Below are positions 1 to 7,904 of a DNA stretch of 64,000 bases, in pieces; positions within the stretch are counted from its first letter, which is position 1, and each line of letters starts with the position of its first letter. The translations under genes were made by a program, and so were the position numbers. Below the pieces are notes generated by a model. That model was given only the letters and a program-made list of their open reading frames with translations, was not told the origin of the DNA and did no database searches. Origin of the DNA: Schauerella fraxinea (GTDB lineage Bacteria; Pseudomonadota; Gammaproteobacteria; Burkholderiales; Burkholderiaceae_B); assembly GCA_030849945.1 (NCBI GenBank), contig JAVDKK010000003.1, positions 62,001 through 126,000 on the forward strand, written 5' to 3'.

Positions 1-380
1 TGCAGTTCCGCCAGCATGGCAAGCGCAGCAGTACGGCCGCGTTCGTGGGTGAAGAAACCTTGGTGGCCAATCTGTGGCGGGTGCTGGGATCGCGGGGGCT
101 GTCGGTAGACATCATCTATCTGCCGCCGCTTGACCTGAGCGCGGACGGGGCAACGGCCATGGCGCAGGCGGCGGAATTGAAGCCGGCGACGCAAACCCCA
201 CCGGCAACGCAAACTCCGCCTGCAACGGAAATATCGCCTGCAACGGAAATATCGCCTGCAACGGAAATATCGCCTGTCACGCAGACATCGCCGAACGCAA
301 AGGCCGCGTGCGCCGTCGCGCCGCGCGCTGTATTGTCGGAACGGGCTCGCCACGCGATCGCGCGTGGCCTCAACGGCTAA
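1..380 (+). CDS. plsC: 1-acyl-sn-glycerol-3-phosphate acyltransferase, C-terminal part (partial)
   Basis: The reading frame is open from base 3 and stops with TAA at 378-380, so the gene begins before the window. The visible tail reads AAFVGEETLVANLWRVL followed by a predicted beta strand ending in YLPPLD. From memory this resembles the segment after the acyltransferase domain of betaproteobacterial PlsC, which makes phosphatidic acid at the inner membrane. The catalytic HX4D motif lies outside the window, so the assignment rests only on the tail. The last ~60 residues are a low-complexity extension with six 6-residue repeats (ATQTPP/ATEISP type), followed by an Arg/Ala-rich end. The name is moderately supported; the frame is certain. 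Confidence 0.6.
   Translation, partial: QFRQHGKRSSTAAFVGEETLVANLWRVLGSRGLSVDIIYLPPLDLSADGATAMAQAAELKPATQTPPATQTPPATEISPATEISPATEISPVTQTSPNAKAACAVAPRAVLSERARHAIARGLNG
183..290 (+). repeat. Six 18-bp tandem repeats inside the plsC-like tail
   Basis: Six consecutive 18-bp units begin at 183, 201, 219, 237, 255 and 273. Units 3 to 5 are identical, and the others differ at a few positions. The length is a multiple of three, so the array encodes a 6-residue repeat and can change copy number without breaking the frame. Confidence 0.9.
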
Positions 381-480
381 CGCTGGACGGCTGCGCGGCG
401 ATCGAGCTCGCGCTCAGCGCCCGTCAACGTGACGAGGCGGCTGACTTGGCACGGTCTCGCCGCCGCTACCGGCATCGCAA

Positions 481-1314
481 TCAATGATCGTGCGGATCGA
501 GTGACGATTCGCAATCGATTTGCACCAGCTTGTGATCTTGCAGGCGCATGGCCGTGAGCTGGCCGCCCCACACGCAGCCCGTATCCAGGCAGATCGCATC
601 CGAGCGGATCATCAGGCCCAAGGTGGACCAGTGGCCGAAGACGACCGTGATGTCTTTTGTGGCGCGGCGGGGCACGTCGAACCACGGCACCAGACCTGCG
701 GGCCAAGCCCCCGGGGTGACCTTGGTGTCGAATTCCATGTGACCGGCCGGCGTGCACATGCGCATGCGGGTAAACGCATTGATGATGACGCGCAGGCGCT
801 TGCTGCCCTTGAAGTCGTCCTTCCAATTGACCGGCCCGTTGCCATACATCTTCTGCAGCACTTTCTGCCAGTTGGGGCCGCGCAACGCTTCCTGCACTTC
901 GCCAGCCAGGGCGAGGGTTTTGTCCACATCCCACTTGGCGAGCGTCCCGGCATGCACCAGCAGGTGGCCTTGCGCGAAATGTGCCAGCGGCCGGTTGCGC
1001 AACCAGTCGATTAGCTCATCGCGATCGGGCGCGCGCAGGATGTCGTCGATGGTGTCCGATTTGCCGGGCCGGCGCACGCCCGCGGCGGCGGCGAGCAGAT
1101 GTAGATCGTGATTGCCCAGCACGGCCACGGCGCGGTCGCCCAGCGCCTTGATCCGCCGCAGCGACGCCAGCGATTGTGGGCCGCGATTGACGAGGTCGCC
1201 CGCAAACCAGAAGCGCGCGTCGGGTTCGGCGGCAAGGTCGGGATGCGCCAGCAGTTGATCGAGAGAATCGCAGCAGCCTTGTATGTCGCCAATCATCCAA
1301 ATACTTGACGTCAT
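481..1314 (-). CDS. apaH: Symmetrical bis(5'-nucleosyl)-tetraphosphatase (diadenosine tetraphosphatase)
   Basis: This 277-residue metallophosphoesterase hydrolyses Ap4A to two ADP and in E. coli also removes Np4 caps from RNA. The metal-binding blocks are all present: GDIQG (residues 9-13), GDLVNRGP (39-46) and GNHD (67-70). ITNAFTRMR-like (INAFTRMRMC) and FGHWSTLG/DTGCVWGG segments follow, matching E. coli ApaH along its length. The open frame extends upstream, but the ATG at 1314 is chosen because MTSSIWMIGDIQG is the usual N terminus and it overlaps the lptG stop in an ATGA. It is the last gene of the long minus-strand run that starts at mpl. Confidence 0.95.
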   Translation of the reverse strand: MTSSIWMIGDIQGCCDSLDQLLAHPDLAAEPDARFWFAGDLVNRGPQSLASLRRIKALGDRAVAVLGNHDLHLLAAAAGVRRPGKSDTIDDILRAPDRDELIDWLRNRPLAHFAQGHLLVHAGTLAKWDVDKTLALAGEVQEALRGPNWQKVLQKMYGNGPVNWKDDFKGSKRLRVIINAFTRMRMCTPAGHMEFDTKVTPGAWPAGLVPWFDVPRRATKDITVVFGHWSTLGLMIRSDAICLDTGCVWGGQLTAMRLQDHKLVQIDCESSLDPHDH

Positions 1315-2489
1315 ACGGCAGCCTTTCTCCACGGCCAGCGGCGCTGCACCAGATTGGCAATGGCGTGTCGGGACTCCATGCGGGTCAGCGCGCCCAAGGC
1401 CAGCAACAACGCGCCCACGTTCGGCCCGATCGCCGTCACCCATGGCGGCCACTTGCTGAGCATCCCCACATTCAGCGCCAGTTGGTTGATCATGAAGAAG
1501 CCGACGCCCAGCAAAATGCCCACAAATACCTTTGCGCCGACGCCGCCACGGCGGGTTTGCATAAAGGCAATCGGCGCGGCGATCGTCATCATGACCAGCA
1601 GCGTGAACGGATAGACCAGCTTGCGCCACAGTGCGACGACCTGCCGCTCGGACGACAACTGATTGACGTGCAGATAATCGATGTAGTCGATCAGCGTGGC
1701 CATGGACATGCGTTCGGGCGTCAGTACGCGCGCCAGCAGGCGCTCGCCGGTGAGCGAACTGCCAAACGCAATATTGGGCACGCGATCGACCGACAGCAGC
1801 GTTTCGCGATCGGGTTCAGCATCGCTCAAGGCATCGATGGCGTTGGGCTTGAGCCGGTTGGCGGTGACGTTTTCCATCACAAACTTGCCGTCGTTGAACC
1901 GGCCGCGTTCGGCGACAGACATTGAAAGCAACTGCTGACCTTTGTCGAACTCGTACGTGTTCACACCGGAGACCTGACCGCTGGCGAGCAGCTTGGCGAC
2001 GTTGATGATGCGGGTGCCGCCTTCGGCCGTGGGTTCTTTGAACCAGTAGCCGCTGACCATCTGGCCGCCGCCGGCACGGCCGCGATATTCCAAGCTGGCC
2101 TCGCCGCTTTTGATCTCGGCCCAAGGCGTGGCGTACTCGGAGAGCAGCGTGGCGAAGATCATGGCGGGGATCGTGACCACCCAGAGCATGACCATGAGCC
2201 GCATACCGCTCACCCCGGATACCCGCAGGATGACAAGTTCGTTGCGCTGGGCGAGTCCTGCAAGCGCCAGGATGGAGCCGATCAGCAGTCCGATCGGCAG
2301 GAGGTCGTAGAGCCGTGTGGGCACCGCCAACGCCTGCATATACAACAGGGCGAGCACGGTGAATTTGTCGCCGACGTTATCGAGATCGTCGACGAGTGCG
2401 AAAAAGGTAAACAGCCCCAGCAAAGCCAGAATGACGACGGTGCTTGAGCGGTAGATTTCCCGAGCCAGATAGCGGCGAGCAGTGCGCAT
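1311..2489 (-). CDS. lptG: LPS export ABC transporter permease LptG
   Basis: LptG is an inner-membrane permease of the LptB2FG transporter that extracts LPS and passes it to LptC/LptA. The 392-residue protein has the YjgP/YjgQ layout: three N-terminal membrane segments (for example TVVILALLGLFTFFALVDDL), a periplasmic jellyroll-like middle and three C-terminal segments. The N terminus MRTARRYLAREIYR marks it as LptG rather than LptF. The start at 2489 is preferred over an upstream ATG at 2519 because it gives this usual N terminus. lptF, often next to lptG in proteobacteria, is not in the window; the neighbours are mtgA (62 bp upstream) and apaH (4-bp overlap). Confidence 0.92.
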   Translation of the reverse strand: MRTARRYLAREIYRSSTVVILALLGLFTFFALVDDLDNVGDKFTVLALLYMQALAVPTRLYDLLPIGLLIGSILALAGLAQRNELVILRVSGVSGMRLMVMLWVVTIPAMIFATLLSEYATPWAEIKSGEASLEYRGRAGGGQMVSGYWFKEPTAEGGTRIINVAKLLASGQVSGVNTYEFDKGQQLLSMSVAERGRFNDGKFVMENVTANRLKPNAIDALSDAEPDRETLLSVDRVPNIAFGSSLTGERLLARVLTPERMSMATLIDYIDYLHVNQLSSERQVVALWRKLVYPFTLLVMMTIAAPIAFMQTRRGGVGAKVFVGILLGVGFFMINQLALNVGMLSKWPPWVTAIGPNVGALLLALGALTRMESRHAIANLVQRRWPWRKAAV

Positions 2490-2551
2490 GAATCGAATGA
2501 GAAAGAAGGTGACGCCCAACGTTGCAGCTTAACAAATCCTGCAGGGTCGGG

Positions 2552-3316
2552 TCAGGGTATATCGACCATACGCATGCGACGCTGAATCGTGCCGCTACGG
2601 GTGCCCAGGTAAGTCGTCACACCGCGTTTGTCGTAGTAACGCGGATTGGGCAGCATGACGGCCATGCGCGCAGCCTGCGAGGCGTTGAGCTGTGCAGCCG
2701 AAGTCTTGTAATAATGCCTTGCGGCGGCTTCCGCCCCGAATACACCCACCCCCCATTCGGCTACGTTCAAATACAGCTCCAGAATGCGCTCTTTGGACAT
2801 GACGTGTTCGATCATGTAAGTGAGCACCAGTTCCTGGCCCTTGCGCACGTAGGTGCGCGAGCCCGAAAGAAACAGATTTTTCGCCAATTGCTGGGTGATG
2901 GTCGAGCCGCCCCGTATCTTGGCGCGCGCAAGCTCGGCCTGGGCCTGGTTGTATTCCCACGCCTTGCGCACGGCATCCCACTCCACACCGTCGTGCTCGG
3001 TAAAGCCCGTGTCTTCCGAGGCGATCACGGCGCGTTTGAGCGACGTGTTGATCTTGTCGTAGGGCACCCAGGTGTACTGCAACTCGGCGTCGGGGTTGGT
3101 TTCTCGCAAGCGCGAGAGCTCGTCGCGCATGACGGCGCTGCTGCTGGGCGGCTGGTAGTTGTACCAGACGACGCGGCAAAACAACCACAGTTGATAAGCG
3201 ATGATGAGGATGGCGAAGGCCATCAACAGGGCGGTCGCGATACGCAGCCATGAGCGGCGCGGTTTACCGCCGCCAGGCGCGTTGCGTACCGCCATCGAGC
3301 GCGCGGGCCGGGCCAT
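2552..3316 (-). CDS. mtgA: Monofunctional biosynthetic peptidoglycan transglycosylase
   Basis: This GT51 glycosyltransferase polymerises lipid II into glycan strands on the periplasmic face of the inner membrane. The 254-residue protein has a cytoplasmic basic start, one membrane anchor (about residues 25-48) and the family motifs in order: EDTGFTEHDG with the catalytic Glu, RGGSTITQQLAKNLFLS, and RKGQELVLTYMIE with the second essential Glu region. There is no transpeptidase domain. Its ATG shares one base with the aroE stop (TGATG), which indicates translational coupling. Confidence 0.95.
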   Translation of the reverse strand: MARPARSMAVRNAPGGGKPRRSWLRIATALLMAFAILIIAYQLWLFCRVVWYNYQPPSSSAVMRDELSRLRETNPDAELQYTWVPYDKINTSLKRAVIASEDTGFTEHDGVEWDAVRKAWEYNQAQAELARAKIRGGSTITQQLAKNLFLSGSRTYVRKGQELVLTYMIEHVMSKERILELYLNVAEWGVGVFGAEAAARHYYKTSAAQLNASQAARMAVMLPNPRYYDKRGVTTYLGTRSGTIQRRMRMVDIP

Positions 3317-4182
3317 CAGGCGCGCTTCACCAACGATCGACGCAACGCGTCGAGCACCGGGGCGGGCTCGGGGCGCACGCCGTGCCAGATGAAGAAGCTC
3401 TCGGCCGCCTGGCCGACCAGCATGCCCAGTCCGTCAGCGGTCGTATGCGCGCCGTCGGCGGTGGCCTGGCGCATGAAGGGCGTCGGTTGCGCGCCATACA
3501 TCATGTCGTAGGCCAAGGCGCCTGCCGCGTACAGCCCGGCAGGCAGGTCGGGCGGCGCATCGCCCAGGCTGCTGGCGCTGGCGTTGATCACCAGATCCCA
3601 GCCCTGTGGGCGAGCGGCCGACGCCAAATCGCCTGCGGTGACCAGACCGGTATCGTCGAGCGCGGCCAAGGCCTGTGCCCGGGCGGGCGTGCGGTTGGCA
3701 ATGTGCAGGGTGGCGCAGCCCGCTGCGAGCAAAGGATGCAGCACGCCGCGCGCGGCGCCGCCTGCGCCCACCATCAGGATGCGCGCACCCTCGAGCCGCA
3801 CGCCAAGGCGGCGCAGGTCGGCAACCAGCCCGATGCCATCGGTATTGCAACCATGCACGCCGTCGGCTTGCATCCAGAGCGTATTGACGGCACCTGCGCG
3901 CTGGGCGCGTTCGCTCAAGCGTGAACCGGCCAGGGCGAAGGCTTCGTGCTTGAACGGAACCGTCACGTTCAACCCGACGCCGCCTGCCTTGAAGAATGCC
4001 GTGGCCGAGTCGATAAAGGCGTCTTCGGGTGCTTCCAGCCGGTCGTAACGAAGCGCGATGCCCGTTTGCGCCGCGAACGCGGCATGGATGTCGGGCGAAC
4101 GGCTATGCGTCACGGGGTGGCCGATCACCGCAAAGCGCGCGGCGGGGAGGTTCTGGGCAGCAATCATGGCAGGAGCGGTCAT
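3316..4182 (-). CDS. aroE: Shikimate dehydrogenase (NADP+)
   Basis: AroE reduces 3-dehydroshikimate to shikimate in aromatic amino acid synthesis. The 288-residue protein shows the substrate-binding SRSP motif (HSRSPDIHAAF), the catalytic Lys in NVTVPFKHEA, Asp in CNTDGIGL, the nucleotide-binding GAGGAARGV loop and the NRTPARAQ segment that favours NADP. The start overlaps the tonB-like stop in ATGA, and the end shares one base with mtgA. It is a full-length copy in a cell-envelope run rather than in an aro cluster; aroQ lies nearby on the other strand. Confidence 0.96.
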   Translation of the reverse strand: MTAPAMIAAQNLPAARFAVIGHPVTHSRSPDIHAAFAAQTGIALRYDRLEAPEDAFIDSATAFFKAGGVGLNVTVPFKHEAFALAGSRLSERAQRAGAVNTLWMQADGVHGCNTDGIGLVADLRRLGVRLEGARILMVGAGGAARGVLHPLLAAGCATLHIANRTPARAQALAALDDTGLVTAGDLASAARPQGWDLVINASASSLGDAPPDLPAGLYAAGALAYDMMYGAQPTPFMRQATADGAHTTADGLGMLVGQAAESFFIWHGVRPEPAPVLDALRRSLVKRA

Positions 4183-5081
4183 TGGGCACGCATGTCGAGC
4201 GTCTCGTTAACGAAATGCCACGTGCGGGTAATGGAAAGGGTTCCTGCCTGGCTTGCGAGCGCGTCAGGAAAACGGTCGAACGGCGCAGCCAGCTGAATAA
4301 TGCGTCGTGCTGCCTGATTCAGTGCGGGGGAGGCCGCGGGGCGGTCGATGGTCAGGTTGGCGATGCTGCCATCGGCGTTGAGCGTAACGGTCATGCGCAG
4401 CGAACCGTAAAGCCGTCCGCCGGCGCTGTCGGGGTAATGCGCAGTGCCGACGGCTTCGACCCGGCTGCGCCAGGCAGCCACATAGGCGGCTTGCGCAGCG
4501 GCAACGGCCGCAGGGGCGTCGACCGAGCGCCGTGGCGCTTGATTGCCGACCGTTTCTTGCGGGGCCAAGGCGGCCAGGCGAGCGTTCTGGATTCGTGCTG
4601 CCTGATCGGCGTCGTTATCGCCGCCGTTGCCGGCCGTGTCTGGCGTGTCGTTAGCGGGAGGCGAATCGGGCGCGGCGCGCGCCGTGGGCGCCAATTGCGT
4701 CAACAGACGCGTGCGCTCCGCTTCCAGTTCGGCTTGGCGCTTACGCAGCGCTTCCAGCACGATGCTGTCGGGCGAGTCGTCGGTGCGGGGCAGGGCCGAC
4801 GATGCAAACCCCGTCTGCGCCGCGCCGCCGCCATCCACATTGACCTGCGCCTGCAACGTGCTGTCAGGCGGGGCAGTATCCGTGCGTGCGTTGACGATCG
4901 CCACTTCGAGCGTGTTGTCAGCCAACGCCGGTCGCGGCGCGCTACTGGTGTGCCAGGCGAGCAGCCCAGCGTGCACCGCGAGCGACACCGCCACCGCGAT
5001 CCACAGTGTCGACAGCGCCCGCGCCCGGCGTTCGCGGGCGTGCCTGTCCGTCGTCGAGAGGGAAAAGTCTAACGTTTGCAC
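4179..5081 (-). CDS. TonB-family energy-transducer-like protein
   Basis: The 300-residue protein has a short cytoplasmic N terminus, one membrane segment (about residues 21-43), and a long periplasmic region with an Arg/Glu-rich predicted coiled coil (about 105-130). It ends in a TonB C-terminal-like fold: AYVAAWRSRVEAVG, LYGSLRMTVTLNADGSI, then RPAASPALNQAARRI. A classical Pro-Glu/Pro-Lys repeat spacer is absent, and no exbB/exbD is nearby. It may work in envelope maintenance rather than iron uptake. It starts 9 bp after the upstream RNase gene and overlaps aroE by 4 bp. Confidence 0.8.
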   Translation of the reverse strand: MQTLDFSLSTTDRHARERRARALSTLWIAVAVSLAVHAGLLAWHTSSAPRPALADNTLEVAIVNARTDTAPPDSTLQAQVNVDGGGAAQTGFASSALPRTDDSPDSIVLEALRKRQAELEAERTRLLTQLAPTARAAPDSPPANDTPDTAGNGGDNDADQAARIQNARLAALAPQETVGNQAPRRSVDAPAAVAAAQAAYVAAWRSRVEAVGTAHYPDSAGGRLYGSLRMTVTLNADGSIANLTIDRPAASPALNQAARRIIQLAAPFDRFPDALASQAGTLSITRTWHFVNETLDMRAQ

Positions 5082-5090
5082 ATCGGCATT

Positions 5091-7235
5091 CTATGCCGGA
5101 CGGGCCCGAGTGACATCTTCAGCGGCATCCGCGGCCGCATCGCGTGCGTTGACAGGCGCTGCCGCGGCAGCGGGCATCGCAGCATCGATCGCCGTGGTGT
5201 CGTTGGGATCGCGATCGGTCGCGTCGGCTGGCACATCGTCGGCCGCCGCCAGCACTTCGGGATCCTGATCCAGGCCCGCGGGGGCGCCGACATCTTCTGC
5301 ACCGCTTTCGGCGAGATCCGCTGCCAGCGACACCGAAGGCGCGCCCGACTGGTCGGCACGCGTTTCACGGTACGCCGCGTCCAGTTCGAGTGCGAGCTCA
5401 TCCGCGCCGAAGATCTCGATATCGACCTCGGTGCCGCGCGCCAATGCCGGCATGCCGGAAATGCGCGTGACCAGGGGCGCGTTGCCCAAGCGCACGAGAT
5501 CGTCGCGCAACACGGAGGCCGTGGTGCGCGTGAGACCTTGTTGCGCTACCCAGCGCAAGCACCAGTAGCGCTCCATGCCGTTCTGGAAGTCGGCCCAGGC
5601 AGCGTATTGTGTTTCGAAGGCGCTGATGATGGCAAACAGATCGGCATCGCGCGGTTTGAACGGCGCCACCAAACGCGCCGAGACGCCATGCTCGACTGCG
5701 GCAATCAACTGCCATTGATTGACGAGATCCACATAGCGGCGCAAGGGCGACGTGCACCAGGCGTATTGGGGTACACCAATCGCCTCGTGCGGCAACGCCT
5801 GCGTGCTCATGCGCACGCGTCCGGCCTGCTGCGAGCGATAGATGCCGGGCAACCCGGTTTCGGCCAGCAGGCCGCCCCAGACGTTGTTGGCCAGAATCAT
5901 GTACTCCGCCACCATGCGGTCCAGCGGCGCGTTGCGCTGACGCGGCACCAGGCGCACGGGCGTGTCGGGATCGTTGGGATCCCCATCCAGGTAGAAGCTA
6001 TATTCCACCCGTGAGTTGTTTTCGGGCTTGCCACGCACCTCTTCGCGCTTGCGCGAGAGTGCCGTGGCCAGGCGCCACAGGGGGCGCAGCCAGTGGGCAT
6101 AAGGCATCGCCGCGTTTTCATCGTCCAGTGCCGCTTCGGTCACGGCGCCGTCAAGATGATTGTGTCGCAGGTTTTCGCGAACGGTGATGCGCTCGACCTT
6201 CGTTTCGGTTGCGGTAATGTCGCCGGTATCCAGATCGGCCGTCACATAAAGCGACAGCGCCGGGACGGCACGTCCGGCATCGAGCGAAAACGCCGCGATG
6301 ACCTCGTCGGGCTGCATCGGGATCTTGTCGCCCGGCATATACACCGTCGATAAACGGGCGCGCGCAAGCTGGTCGAGTTCGCTATCGCGCGTCACGGACA
6401 GACCGGGCGCGGCCACGTGAATGCCCACACGCACTTTATTGTCGGCCAGTACCGTGACCGACAGGGCATCGTCGATCTCCGTGGTGGTCACATCGTCGAT
6501 CGAATAGATCTCGGCATCGGAAAGCGGCAGATCTTGCGTGACGGGCGGCACTTCCACCGGCGGGAAGGCCAAGCCGCGCGGGAAGTTGACGGCGAGAAAC
6601 CGGCGTTGATGCAACGCCAGCGCATGCGGCCACGCGCCCAGATCCAGCAGGAGGCGATCGGGACGCTTGCGGGTGCGGGCGCAGGCCGCTTCCAGCGCCT
6701 TCCACGCCATGGTGTTTTTATCGGGACGCACCACGAGCGACTCGGCGACCTGGGCGATCGGCTCGGGGAGCGTGCCCGTGGCCATGGCCTCGACCCATTC
6801 TTCAAGTTGCTCGGCCTGACGTTGTTTCTTTTCTTGCGCGGCGAGCGCTGCTTCGAGAATATCGGGCGGCGCCGGACGATAACGACCGCGACCCCGGCGA
6901 TGGAAATAGATGGGTGCACTGTGCAACCGCAGGATGACGGCGGCATGCTCGACTGAACTCGGCGTATGGCCGAAGTAGGAAAGCGCCAGCTCCTGCGCGT
7001 CGAATTCTTCTTGCGGCGCCACTTCCCACAAAAACGGAATGTCGAGTTCGGCGGCGGTGTCGTTGGCCTGCGCCATCAATGCGGTGGCGTCGGGCGCGGA
7101 AAACGTGAACAGCGTATTGCTGCGTTTGAGTTTGCTGCGCTTGCCGGTCTCGGACTCGATCTGCAGACTGGCGTCCGTTTCGGACAGGATATGCCCAGCC
7201 TTGAATTGGCCGTCATCTTCGAAAAAAACAAACAT
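5091..7235 (-). CDS. RNase II/RNB-family 3'-5' exoribonuclease
   Basis: The protein is about 714 residues with an RNB catalytic domain in the centre, flanked by a divergent N-terminal region and a C-terminal S1-like part, then an Ala/Asp-rich tail. The active-site block is IDDVTTTEIDDA. Asp247, Asp255 and Asp256 match E. coli RNase II Asp201, Asp209 and Asp210, but the Asp207 position is Glu253. RNB-type segments AYAWCTSPLRRYVDLVNQWQ-like and YMILANNVWGG follow. The ATG at 7235 is preferred over 7268 because a GGAACG element lies about 10 bases upstream and FVFFEDDGQFKAG fits the usual beginning. It is part of the mpl-apaH run. Confidence 0.88.
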   Translation of the reverse strand: MFVFFEDDGQFKAGHILSETDASLQIESETGKRSKLKRSNTLFTFSAPDATALMAQANDTAAELDIPFLWEVAPQEEFDAQELALSYFGHTPSSVEHAAVILRLHSAPIYFHRRGRGRYRPAPPDILEAALAAQEKKQRQAEQLEEWVEAMATGTLPEPIAQVAESLVVRPDKNTMAWKALEAACARTRKRPDRLLLDLGAWPHALALHQRRFLAVNFPRGLAFPPVEVPPVTQDLPLSDAEIYSIDDVTTTEIDDALSVTVLADNKVRVGIHVAAPGLSVTRDSELDQLARARLSTVYMPGDKIPMQPDEVIAAFSLDAGRAVPALSLYVTADLDTGDITATETKVERITVRENLRHNHLDGAVTEAALDDENAAMPYAHWLRPLWRLATALSRKREEVRGKPENNSRVEYSFYLDGDPNDPDTPVRLVPRQRNAPLDRMVAEYMILANNVWGGLLAETGLPGIYRSQQAGRVRMSTQALPHEAIGVPQYAWCTSPLRRYVDLVNQWQLIAAVEHGVSARLVAPFKPRDADLFAIISAFETQYAAWADFQNGMERYWCLRWVAQQGLTRTTASVLRDDLVRLGNAPLVTRISGMPALARGTEVDIEIFGADELALELDAAYRETRADQSGAPSVSLAADLAESGAEDVGAPAGLDQDPEVLAAADDVPADATDRDPNDTTAIDAAMPAAAAAPVNARDAAADAAEDVTRARPA

Positions 7236-7280
7236 ATGAAACGTTCCAACCGGCATGTTCAGGGACATGCCGTATGTAAA

Positions 7281-7904
7281 TCAGGATTGAGGGGTCGCGA
7301 CGGCGTCGGGCGCGGCGAAGGCGAGCACTTCAGGCATCCAGGTTTGAAAATCGGATAGGCCGTGATCGCTGCCGGGAATGATGCGCTGATGCGCGCCGGC
7401 ATAAAAATCACGCATTTCGGTCCAATCCAGCACTTCGTCGCCCGTGGCCGCCACCAGGAAATAGCGGTCGAGCGATGTGGGGGCGGCAACGGTCAACGTC
7501 CGCAAGGCGTCGACGTACTCGGGCTTGAATTCGAAGGGCGCATCGCTGTGAAACTGCGTGTGCGAACCGACCTGGGTGGCCAGGTCGCGGGCGGCATGCA
7601 CGGCGGGATTGAGCAATATGGCTTTGCAATCGAGCTGCTCGGCCAGCCAGGTCGCGTAGAACCCCCCGAGCGAAGAGCCCACAACAGTGAGGGCGCGTGG
7701 GCCGGCGTTGGGCGTTGTGCGTGCAGCGCGGGCGAGCAATTCGGTGGCCAGTTCGAGGGCAAGCGCTGCCGCAGCGGCCGGATCAGCCGGCAACTGCGGG
7801 CATTCCCATTGGTCTTCACGGCCGGCCGCTTTCATGGCGTCGGCCATCAGGCGCGCTTTGTAGGACTGCGGCGACGAGCGAAAGCCATGCAGATAAAGGA
7901 TCAT
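7281..7904 (-). CDS. YqiA/YcfP-family alpha/beta-fold esterase
   Basis: This 207-residue small alpha/beta hydrolase begins directly with the first strand MILYLHGFRSSPQS. It has the nucleophile elbow GSSLGG, an acid in ATGDEVLD and the catalytic His in GSDHGLSDF. The family includes E. coli YqiA, reported to hydrolyse short acyl esters; the natural substrate is unknown. The ATG overlaps the mpl stop in ATGA, so the two genes are probably translated together, and the rnb gene follows after 45 bp. Confidence 0.88.
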   Translation of the reverse strand: MILYLHGFRSSPQSYKARLMADAMKAAGREDQWECPQLPADPAAAAALALELATELLARAARTTPNAGPRALTVVGSSLGGFYATWLAEQLDCKAILLNPAVHAARDLATQVGSHTQFHSDAPFEFKPEYVDALRTLTVAAPTSLDRYFLVAATGDEVLDWTEMRDFYAGAHQRIIPGSDHGLSDFQTWMPEVLAFAAPDAVATPQS

